DNA of 64,000 nt from Anaspis maculata. Taxonomy: Eukaryota; Arthropoda; Insecta; Coleoptera; Scraptiidae. A program made the position numbers and the translations under genes. The stretch is taken from contig OX421967.1 in the NCBI GenBank assembly GCA_949128115.1, positions 57,982,855-58,046,854 of the forward strand, written 5' to 3'. The notes beneath the pieces are model-generated. The model did no database searches and was not told where the DNA came from. It saw nothing but the letters and a program-made list of their open reading frames with translations. Of the stretch, positions 11,907-22,100 are shown piece after piece. The first letter of the stretch is position 1. Every line of letters starts with the position of its first letter.

Positions 11907-14900
11907 TCAAAGGAACTTTTTGAACAGCACGGATGTGAAAAGTTTCCAAAATCCGTACAGCAGCATCGCAGTCACGGCGTAATGGATGACCCTGAGGATT
12001 CGCAGTTTCGTCCTGGCCTTGTCTATGGTGCTCCATGGATCCTTGACGAGGTAAATCCTGGCACCGAGAGAGGCGTTTCTCGAGTACTGGGTCCAGTTCA
12101 GCGAGCCCAAGTTGAAGCTGAACATTTTCTTGTCGCTTTCGCTCAGACCGTTCCACAGACTTTTCCAGCCGCTGTCGTCCCACGTCCAAGAATTCAAGCC
12201 GAAGGGTTGAATCATGTCGGCGAGGCGGTGGAATTTCCGGTAGCCCTTTACCGCCCTGAAATTTTAACAAAACGAATCGTGACAGTTTTCGTGGTTTTGC
12301 TGGGAATCGTTTAGTGAAATTCATCTACCAGCAATATTTTTAGCGAGTTTTTTTTTCTTCCTTCTGCAGCACCCTTGTAGTTGGAATGTTGTTCTAAGCC
12401 ACCCCTGTAGTCAGAGCATCCGCTCCCACACTATTTTTGTGGGCAGCTGGAGCTATTGGTGTTTTCTCTTTTCAGTGTGTGCTTACTCCATAACCGTCAG
12501 TGCAAACGCTTCTATTGACTTCTCGTATTCTTATACAGGGTGTTCCAGCGATGATTGCAAAAAATTCAACTGTGAGTAGATCTCGTCAAAATACGACGAA
12601 AACCTGTGAACCATTTTGCAAAGTTCGGCTTAGTGACAAAGATACAGTTCTTGAAAGTTCACTATTTTCGGATATCAAAAATTTGTAACTTAGGAACGTT
12701 AAGGCGAAATTTGCTTGAATTCAGCATAAGCTGGTTGATCAACATTTTCTATCAACCTGCCAAATTTTGAAAGAATCCAACCAGTAGCGTAGAAATTATG
12801 GGGGTCACATTAAGTCAGCTTTTCTTAGGATGCTTCTAAATTATTGACCTTCGTAACTCCTACGCCACTGGCTAGATCCTTCCAAAATGTGGCAGGTCGG
12901 TAGAGTGTTTCGACAAACCAATCTATGGTTTTAAGTTGATTTCTTCAACGTTCCTGAGTTACAAATCCTTGAAATCTGGAAAAAGTTAACTTTGAAGGGC
13001 TGTATCTCCGTCATTAGGCCGAACTTTGCAAAAAGGTTTGTAGGTTTTCGTCATATTTTGACGCGATCTACGCACAGTTGAATTTCTTGCTATCATCGCT
13101 GAAACACCCTGTATATCACCTATGTATGAAAAAAACAACTTCTGTACCTAACTGGATCACAACTCACATTCGCTTTTTCCCCATAACAGCAAGAAGCAAA
13201 TCCATGAGATACGACGGGAGAGTGTGCAGAAGAAAAGCCGTGACGATGTAGACGAATCGACTTTCTGTCTGGATGTAAAACGGAAACCACACGTTCCTGT
13301 TGCTTGGATTGACCATCATGTAATCCGTCAGATTCTCGGCGATTTCCTCTGTAATTGTATCGTTTCTATTACTATTTCACGTCGCATGACACGAATGCCG
13401 AGAAACTCACTCCACGTGTAGATATTATCGTTGTCAGTTGCATAGGTGTAGATTTGAACTTGCGACTTCCTATACGAAACAAAAGCGGTTGTAATTTGCT
13501 CAAAAATATGAAAAACCGAGCTCGGAAACGTTTCGCACGCCTCAGCTTTAGTCGGAAACGACACCAAAGTCGCCATTTTGTAATCCGCTATCTTGCGTCG
13601 CCATCTTGGAAGCCGCCATCTTGTCTCGCCATGTTTGGAGCCGCCATCTTGTGTCGCCATGGTGGAAGCCGTCATCTTGTGAGCGGCCATTTTGAAACTG
13701 TCGTCTCTGCTGTCACAACGTTGAATTGTTCCGAGTTCGGTATCGTTTCCGGCCGAATCCGAGGCGGAGAATGCGTTTTCGAGGCTTTTTTCCAATTTTG
13801 CGGGACGTTGAAAATTGTATCCGGCCACTCACCTCTCTTCTTGATGAGCTTTCCATCCGGCTGCCAGTATCAAATTGGTCACGTAATCCACCGGAACGCA
13901 GTCTGAGCTTTTGTCCAGCTTCAACATGAACGCTCTGATCAGGCCCACGTAGATGCCAGTCAGGAAGCCGAAGGGGCCGTAAAAATTGTCGATCCATCCC
14001 TGCATGGGTTCTTGAACCGCTCCTGAAACTTTTCTTGAATATTAATAATTTTGTCTGTTATCATTCAATTTGTTTGTTTTTAGGGCATTTTCGAATAAAG
14101 TGATGAAGAAATGCTCAGTTATAACTTATGAACGATCCGATCAACTTCAAACTTGTTTCGAACGAACGAAGTTTTCACTTTTGCAGAACTCCCGCCCGTT
14201 TCTGAGATATTGCGTTTTTAATAAATGATCCGTAACTTCTAGTGATCCGTCACTTCCTTATTAGCCCAGGCGCCAGGGAAAACAATAAGGAAATAATTGT
14301 TTCCTGGCTGGAAACTAGCTTAAAACGATCTGTGTAGCTTAGGTTTTGACATACTAGTTTCCCCCCTTTCGGAAATGTCGGCGTCATGTCGCCATCATCA
14401 ACAAGAAGTGCACCAGCGTGGTTTTTGCCGAATATCTTAATTTTGGGTCATCTGACAGTAAAAGATGTAAGGAGTCATTTTGAAGCCTATGAAATTTCCT
14501 ACAGTTTGGTTTTTCAATCAATTTTCTGCGACCTATGGTCTGTGAGATAGAGCTTCTGGAAGCGAGAGTCATTGTCGTGAAAGCTCCATGGCCACTTGAC
14601 TCAAAAAACTAAAATGTCGATGTGACAAAAAAAAATCAAAATGGGATTACTCAAGAATTCTTTATGCTCTTGAACCGTAGATTACGAATATTGAAAAGTC
14701 AAAAACGTCACATTGTACATATACAGGGTGTACTACGGGAATCAAATCAGAACAGAGAAATTTGACATATTTCTTCGATTTAGCCTATGCGAAACTCTAA
14801 GCACTTATCACGAGTCCAATATGAATATGCATTGCTCTGTGAGCTTCACTTGATACACTTAAGAAGTGGTCAGCTCACAGCCTTCCTGTAAAATGTTTTG

Positions 14901-17900
14901 AAGGCCCTCTGAAATCATCAAAATATACAGTAGCAAGAAATGTATGTATCAGTATATTAAACTGCGCAACAAATATGTTGTCGCAAGGGAAAAATTGGTC
15001 CGACTTTGGACCACAATAACTTTTGAATGACACAAACCATTTCAATTTTGTTTCCACGGTTAGTGAGATCAGTCTTTCCGTTATTCACCTTCAGGAGGTG
15101 AAGATCAGGAAGCTTTATGTAAAATATTTACAGGGTGAAATGTAAAACAGTGCAAAATTTTAGCAAATTAAACGGACTCCCATTTTCAGGATAATTTTTT
15201 TTCCCAAATGCAAATGGAAGGATCATAAAGCGTGATGTGTTGGCTTGCGCCCAGTTTTGGAATTTTTGGAATCGGAACTCTGGTTCTGACTTTGTGATTT
15301 TTTTTCTCTTGGAGGATGCTGATTTATCCTATCGCTACAAGAAAGACTATGTTAGCCTAGAGAGCCTGTCATCATCAAAAACTAAAATTGACCATCAGCA
15401 TCAAGTTCAGGAGGTCAAAATCACAAAGAAAGTTTGTTTCATTTGTGAAAATCTGATCAAATTCAATTTTTAAGAAAAACAGTTGTGTCGCCCATTTTGA
15501 ATGAGCCCCTTTTTTAAAGCCTTGATCAAGGTATTTCAGATGGTTTGCGATTTAAGTGGCTGAAAACCGTTTAAGCAACAATATTCGTGAATTGCAACCT
15601 CCCATCATCAGAGTAACATAGTCTCCTTTGTACAAATAGGATAAATCAGCATCTTCCAAGAGAAAAAAATCATAAAGTCAGAACCAGACTTTCAAAAAAT
15701 TCCAAAAATTTCAAAACCGGGCGCAAGCTAAAGCATAACGCTTTATAATCATCTCATTTGCATTTGAGAAAAAAAATTATTCTGAAAATGAGGGTCCGTT
15801 TAATTTGCTAAAATTTTGTACTGTTTCACATTTCACCCTGTAGATATTTTACATGGAGCTTCCAGATCTTCACCTCCTGAAGGTGAATAACGGAAAGACT
15901 GATCTCACTAACCGTCAAAACAGAATCAAAATGGTTTGTGTCATTCAAAAGTTATTGTGGTCCAAACTCGGCCCAATTTTTCCCTCGCGACAACATATTT
16001 GTTGCGCAGTTTATATACCAAGGAACCAAAGTGAATTTTTGATCCCTTGGGTGAAGTTTGTTGCTTGAGGGCCCTTTGGGTCCAAATCCTCAAATTAAAA
16101 ATTCACTTTGGTTCCTTGGCATATAATATACTGTTATATACATTTCTGGGTACTGTAAATTTTGAATATTTTGATGATTTCAGAGGGCCTTTAAAACATT
16201 TTACAGTAAAGCTGTGAGCTGACCACTTCTTCAGTGTATTAAATGAAGCTTATAGAGCAAATCCATGTTGATGTTGGCCTCGTGTTAGATGCTTAGAGTG
16301 TCGCATATAGGCTAAATCGAAGAAATATGTAAAATTCCTCTGATCTGATTTGATTCCCTCAGTACACCCTGTATATGTACAGACGTTTGGCGTCTGCATA
16401 CCCGACAGCTGTGCGGGCCTGTTACCGGTGGACGGCATGACAAGAGGGGCCGACTCGCTGCGAACCTGGAGGAGCATGGCAGAGAAGCAGTGAATCTGGA
16501 GGCTGGGATTGCTGGGCTGATGACGTCGCACGATTCGCCGGGCAAGTTCATTTTAGAAACATTATGTCCGTCGCCTATAAGTCGTCGAATTCTTGATTAG
16601 TTGTTTAGTACTCCTTTGTAAACTTATTCAGAGTAATTTCATAATTAAATGTTTGTCACTGCTAAATCAGGGTTTTTAATTTGCCGTGCCACTGCGCCCC
16701 CTTTGTGATTCGTGAACGCTGACACACTCGGTAATGTTTCCGAACTGAGCTAGTCGATACTGTAGCGGTGATGTACCCCAGAGGTCTCTCTGGCCCCGTT
16801 TTCTACCCCGGGTAGAATAAAAGATTCTCAAAATTTCCATCCGGAGAGTCTAAAAGGTAACATTTGGCGCCCAACGTGGGGCGCCAACGTGACGTTTTTG
16901 TCTTCTCTATATTCGTAATCAGCGGTTCAAGAGAAAGAGTTTAAGACTATCACCGCAACTATAGCTTGAAGGATTCTCGAGAAATCTCATTTTGAAATTT
17001 TTTTGTCACATCGACATTTTAGTTTTTCGAGTCGAGTGACCATGGAGCTTTTACGACAATGCCTCTCGCTTCCAGAAGCTTCATCTCAAAAACCATAGGT
17101 CGCAGAAAGGTCATTCAGAAACTATTCCGTAGGGAATTTCATTGGTTTCAAATTGACTTCTTACATCTTTTGCTGTCAGATGGCCCAAAATCAAGATATT
17201 CGGCAAAAACCACGCTGGTGCACTTCTTGTTGATGATGGCGACATGACGCCGACATTTCCGAAAGGGGGGAAATTAGTATGTCAAAACCGAAGCCACCTA
17301 GTTTTAAGCTAGTTTCCAGCCAGGAAACAATTATTTCCTTATTGAGCTGATTTTTGCTCCCTGGCGCCTGGGCTATATGATTATCTTCTCAGATCAGATC
17401 TGTGTGTCTATCTTTCCGTCCGTCTGTCTGTCTGCCTGTCGCTGTGTTTGTCTGCGTACAAATTTTTGCAGTCGAGCTCATCTTCAAGGAATGAAGTTGG
17501 AGCCCTGCAAGTTTTCGATTGGATAGCTTGTGCCCGGAAAGGTGGACATGGGCATTTTTTCAATCATTATTACGTCATCCTAGACCGCCATATTGAACTT
17601 TGTTATCAGTCGAACAATGCTATCGAAATTTGGAACACGCTCGCCCCTTATACTGATAATCGTGTTGTAGTTTTGGTTTTGCTATACGTGGTCATCTCAC
17701 TTTTCAATAAATAATCCAATTTTTTTGACCAGATAGATGGAAAATATCATAAACTGCAATGACTTACTGATGGCGGGTCTCACGATTGTTGCCGGTAAGT
17801 TTCCGGCTTCCCTCCTGACCAGGTCTTCCGCTATGGCTTTGGTGTATACGTACGTGTTTTGCCATTTCGATATTAATCTGGAACGATACATTGCAAGCTT

Positions 17901-18597
17901 GCTACTGAGCTGTTGTCAATTCTTTGCAAGAAAGCTCACCGTGGTGTGAGAACATCCAAAGTTTCGTCGTCCAAAGCATCGACCATCGTCAGGAGCGCTT
18001 CCGCCGTCATTCCCGGTGCGTAAAACTTGTCTTTTATGTGCTTCTGATGGCATGCAGTGAAAGCGGTGGAAACGTAGATCAGAGATTTCAGATTTTTCGT
18101 GTTTTTGGCCAGTTCCAGGATGTCCTGCACCGCCCGCACGTTGATGTAGGCCGCATCTCTGAGAGGTCGGTCGAAACGAACGTCGGATGCGCAATGCATC
18201 ACGACGTTGACGTTTTCCGCCAGGTAATTCCAGTCGTTTTCGCTCATTCCCAGTCGTTTTTCGCAGCAGTCGCCCGAGATGAGCTCGATTTTTGATTTGA
18301 AGTCGAAATTTTCAGATTTCAATCCCTCGAAACACTAAAAGAAAAAGCTGATAACTTGAAGCTTGTTTTTTTTTTGTGAAGTGAAGAAAGTGTCTCTTAT
18401 GTACTCACAGGCTCCGAAATTAATTTTTCGAAACGTTCTTCGGTGGTTTTGCCGCGCTTCGGCCGCACCATGAGTACAAGTTTGGAAACCTGGCATGTCC
18501 TCAGCAATTTTTCTATCAGGACTTTACCCACGAAACCAGTCCCACCTGTGATGAAAATGGTTTGATTTTTGTAAAGGTCCAAAACCGACGACGACAT
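11907..18597 (-). CDS. Fatty acyl-CoA reductase, FAR gene A, complete
   Basis: Predicted alcohol-forming fatty acyl-CoA reductase: acyl-CoA plus two NADPH to fatty alcohol, on ER-type membranes. Exons on the minus strand: 18597-18409, 18334-17940, 17877-17768, 14022-13833, 13469-13411, 13348-13168, 12255-11907. All have GT-AG borders. The lengths sum to 1473 nt, an unbroken 490-aa frame, normal for the family. Motifs: Rossmann NADP site TGGTGFVG (17-24), GDCC (84-87), YVSTAF (150-155), and the catalytic Y-x-x-x-K as YVYTK (204-208). The C-terminal FAR_C ('Sterile') domain starts at about residue 375 and ends in a hydrophobic tail. The start sits in a good context (CAAAATG). Intron 3 (3.7 kb) holds palindrome P4, intron 6 holds P8, and intron 4 holds a CAAAATGGCG-type element. 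The physiological substrate cannot be told from sequence. Confidence 0.95.
12532..13115. repeat. Palindrome P8 in intron 6 of FAR gene A
   Basis: A 584-bp inverted repeat starting ATACAGGGTGTTCCAGCGATG and ending with the near complement CATCGCTGAAACACCCTGT. Arms are about 290 bp and moderately diverged; one shared piece is GTCAAAATATGACGAAAACC in complement form. It has the ACAGGGTG terminus seen in P0 and P6. It lies wholly inside an intron and leaves both splice sites intact. Confidence 0.85.
13541..13760. mobile_element. Small inverted-repeat element with GCCATCTTG-rich core
   Basis: This lies in intron 4 of FAR gene A. One end has TTTAGTCGGAAACGACACC and the other has GGTATCGTTTCCGGCCGAA, an inverted terminal pair. 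The core (13567-13700) holds seven to eight imperfect repeats of CGCCATCTTG, the complement of CAAGATGGCG. Related elements lie in introns of FAR genes B (two copies) and C. The core motif resembles YY1/Pho binding sites. The 166-codon minus frame across it is a product of the repeat, not a gene. Confidence 0.6.
14262..17375. repeat. Long palindrome P4 in intron 3 of FAR gene A
   Basis: About 3.1 kb, or 2.6 kb without a nested LTR fragment. Ends are TAGCCCAGGCGCCAGGGA and its near complement TCCCTGGCGCCTGGGCTA. Arms are about 1.3 kb. Two further ACAGGGTG borders occur symmetrically in each arm (near 14725 and 15130 left, 15836 and 16368 right). The structure therefore looks like concentric palindromes. 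The right arm is interrupted by the insertion at about 16381-16889. Confidence 0.85.
16381..16889 (+). mobile_element. LTR fragment with primer-binding site
   Basis: The left arm of P4 gives the empty-site sequence, and compared with it the right arm has about 0.5 kb extra bounded by ACGT-type repeats. Near its end is GTAACA followed by TGGCGCCCAACGTGGGGC at 16865-16882, which matches the tRNA-Lys(1,2) type primer-binding site. The upstream 0.47 kb reads as an LTR ending in CA. The insertion stops just after the primer-binding site, so there is no gag or pol. The exact 5' LTR border is unclear because no TG start was found at the junction. Confidence 0.55.
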
Positions 18598-19124
18598 TTT
18601 GAAAACTGATTGAACCTATAGTTTTTGTCGTTCACGATTTATAAGCTTGAATAATTATATTAGTTACGTCAAACCAACGACCTTTGCTAGAGCTCTATTG
18701 AATTAGGATTTTGGATTTCCATTCGTCCGTTAATAACTTTGAAAAATGGAACACGGTGCCACAATTACAATCTCAATCTTGTTTCTCTATTCATTATCAT
18801 GGAAAGAATGCCTGTTTTGATTGTAGCTACGTCATATTTCCATAAACAAAATATTGGTGCCTATCTTGCGCAAGTTGAAGTCGGAATATATTTTTCACTT
18901 TACCGAATTAATTGGTCAGGAATTTCGTTTCCAGAATTTCGGAAAATCGAAAATGTAATCGAAATTCATTATAATAATCATCATTATAATCTATGAGTCA
19001 AGGTAACAGTATTCCAATTGTGGTTGCGTAATTGATAAATATGCATTTTGAATAATTACAAAGATAAAACTTGAGCTACCACGGAAGCGCTTAGTTTCCT
19101 ACGAATAACGGTACAATACCAATA
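18598..19124. promoter_or_regulatory. Bidirectional promoter region of FAR genes A and B
   Basis: The 527 bp between the two divergent start codons. On the minus strand TATAAAT lies at 18643-18637, and a TTCAATC initiator-like site lies about 32 bases downstream (A at 18611), just before the gene A start. The gene B side has no clear TATA box at the expected distance. Shared regulation is inferred from the arrangement only. A short plus frame at 18739-18996 shows no homology. Confidence 0.5.
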
Positions 19125-22100
19125 ATGTATCCAACACCCATCCAAGAGTTTTACAAAAACCAAACAGTTTTTATTACTGGTGGCACTGGATTTGTCGGAA
19201 AAGCTCTCGTAGAAAAGCTGCTAAGAACCTGCCAAATTTCTGCAATTTACTTGCTAATTCGACCGAAAAAAACCCATTCCACCGAAGAGCGTTTCGAAAA
19301 ACTGTTTTCTTCTCCTGTAAGTTTCTCCGTAACGTTAGACCAGTCAAAACAAACCAACTTTTGTAACAAGTACCCTTATAACAGTGTTCGCTTGTAGTGT
19401 TTCGACCTGCTCAAATCGCAATCCTCCGACTTCAAAACCAAAGTGAAGTTCATTCCGGGCGATTGCTCGCAGGAAAAGCTGGGACTGTGCGAGAAAGACT
19501 GGAATTTCCTGGCGGAAAACGTAACGATCGTGGTGCATTCAGCGGCCGACGTCAAGTTCAACACGCATCTGAAGAAAGCCGCTGAGATTAACGTCAGAGC
19601 GGTCCGAGATGTGCTGCGATTGGCCGGACAAATGGACAAGTTGAAGTCTCTGGTTTACGTTTCGACCGCTTTTTCCCACCACCACCGCAAAGATATCGGG
19701 GATGCGTTTTACGAACCGCCCATGAGTGCCGAGGCGCTCCTGAAGATCGTCGATATGAACAGCGAAGACGATTTGAAAATTCTCACTCCACGGTAATTTC
19801 GCAAGGAGAATTGATCCTGCGGCGATCGCTTGCTCAAAATGACATTGCTCGACCTCGATTTAGTCAGAAACGGTACCCCACTCGAAGCACTTTATCGAAG
19901 CTTGTATATTGCCTTGGACAATAATCAAGATGGCGTCTAGATTCAAAATGACGGCTCGGCTGGCTTCTGAGTTGAAAATTGATCACCTACCCCGAGTGGG
20001 GCATCGTTTTCAAGTAAATTGCAGTCGTACAGTTCGATTCAGCCAACATTATCACTATACAGTAATTCGCAAAGTCGCAGAACGCCCCAGGTTGATCCTA
20101 CGATAGTGTTATAGCCAAAATCGCATTGCTTGACCTCGATTTAGTCGGAAACGGTACCCTACTCGAAACGTATTATGAAATTCAATTGAAAAATGGGTAT
20201 CGCGTCTCGATTCAAAATGGCGGCTCAGTTCAAAATGGCGCCTCGGTTCAAAATGGCTCAATTCTAAATGGCGTTTCGGTTCAAGATGGCTCCTCGTTTG
20301 AAAATGGTCTCAGCCACCCCGAGCTGGGTATCGTTTCCTAGTAAATCGAGGTCGTACAATTCGATTCTGATGTTATCGATCACGTGGTGCCAGCCTGCAG
20401 CTTGAAATTCCCTAAATGTTGCCTCATAACCTGAATGATTCTTTGTAGTTTGGTCGAAAAATGGAGAAACACCTACATTTACACCAAAGCTGTGGCTGAG
20501 GACCTGATCAGAAGGGAAGGAAAGGATCTACCTGTAGCTGTAGTACGTCCTGCTTTAAGTAATTCTTTTTTCTTTCAACTGCTGCCAAACAGAAATGACC
20601 GGGCTGTTGAATATTTCCCTAAAAAAACAAGTTTTGAGTCTCCGGTATCATTTCCAAGTGATAGTCCAGTCAAATTAAGCAAAAATCTGGCCAAACCGGA
20701 AATAAATTCGGAAGTCGACGGAATTTGGTGGATCGATGCAGAATCCAACGTGGAATAACATACTAAAATTCCCGAAAATTCCAACGCTTGGCTTTTTTTC
20801 TAGGACCAATAAAAGAGCGCCATCCTTGTAAATTTTCGATTTTTTCTGAATAACTTGTAAACTATCACATTAAGAACACAAAAACCAGCGAAGCAAATGT
20901 AGCCCGTTAAATTCTCAAGAGATCAGTATTAAATTCATCACTTTGTGGTTAATAGTCTCTGAGATACAGCGTCTGCTAGAACGCAGTGAAAATGACTCAA
21001 AATTTATTTCCGGATTTTACGTAACAATTTGCATAGTGTCAGTTCAGGGGCTGTAACGTGGACAGAAAATGTGCGGATTTCAACGTGTTTCACATTTTGG
21101 GAAAGCCAATTCAACATTCGGTATCACACTTTTGTCTAGAAGTCGCCAACTTCAAAATGATACTTTTCCTCAACCTTTGAAATCGATACTTGAAGTCCCG
21201 AAGAATCCCCAAAGATCGATTATTTTGATACCATGCCATTTGCCCACTTTTTCCAGTAGAGCAAAACCATCCAGGAAATATGTGAAGAATTGGATACCAA
21301 AACCATAGGATGTTTCAGAATGTTTTTCCCAGTGATGGTTCCTGAGTTATATGGGTTGAAACACTAAAACGACCTATTTGGAGATAAAGATAGGTAGTCC
21401 GGACACTGACTAACTGAATAATTAACTGCTGAATACTGTACGTACCTTGCATTTGATGATACAAAATGCCACTCAGCAGACGTAGTGAATATATTTATAT
21501 ACTTTCCACGTCTGCCAAGTGGCATCTTACACCTAAAATGCAAGGTCCGTACAGTATTCAGCAGTTAGTGTCCGAACTACCAATTTTTTTTCCAAGTATG
21601 TCGTTTTTGTCTTTTAACCCATATACCTCAGGAACCATCACTAGGAAAAAGATTCTAAAACATGTTATTTTTTTGGTATTCAATCCTTTACATATTCTCC
21701 AGATGATTTTTCCATACTTGGAAAATGAAGCAAATGGTATGGTATGGAAATAATCGATTTTTGGGGGTTCTTCGGAACTTCAAGTATAAATTTGAAAGGT
21801 CGAGGAAAAGTACCATTTTGGAAGTTGGCGACTTCTAGACAAAAGTGTGATACCAAATGTTGAATGGGCTTTCCAAGATTGTAAAACACATTGAAATCCG
21901 CACATTTGCTGTCCACGTTACAGCCCTTGAACTGACATTATGCAAATTGTTACGTGAAATCCGGAAATAAATTTTGAGTCATTTTCACTGCGTCCTAGCA
22001 GACGCTGTATCTCGGAGACTATTAACCACAAAGTGATGAATTTGATACTGATCTCTTGATAATTTAACGCGCTACATTTTTTTTTTTATTTGAATGTTTC

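Noticed and set aside
11865..12314. 149-codon plus-strand frame opposite the last FAR A exon
   Set aside because: It is the antisense shadow of exon 7, whose minus frame carries clear FAR_C sequence.
13328..13828. 166-codon minus-strand frame with repeated KMA residues
   Set aside because: It runs across exon 5 of FAR gene A in the right frame only at its end; the rest is the translated GCCATCTTG repeat of an intronic element, with no family resemblance.
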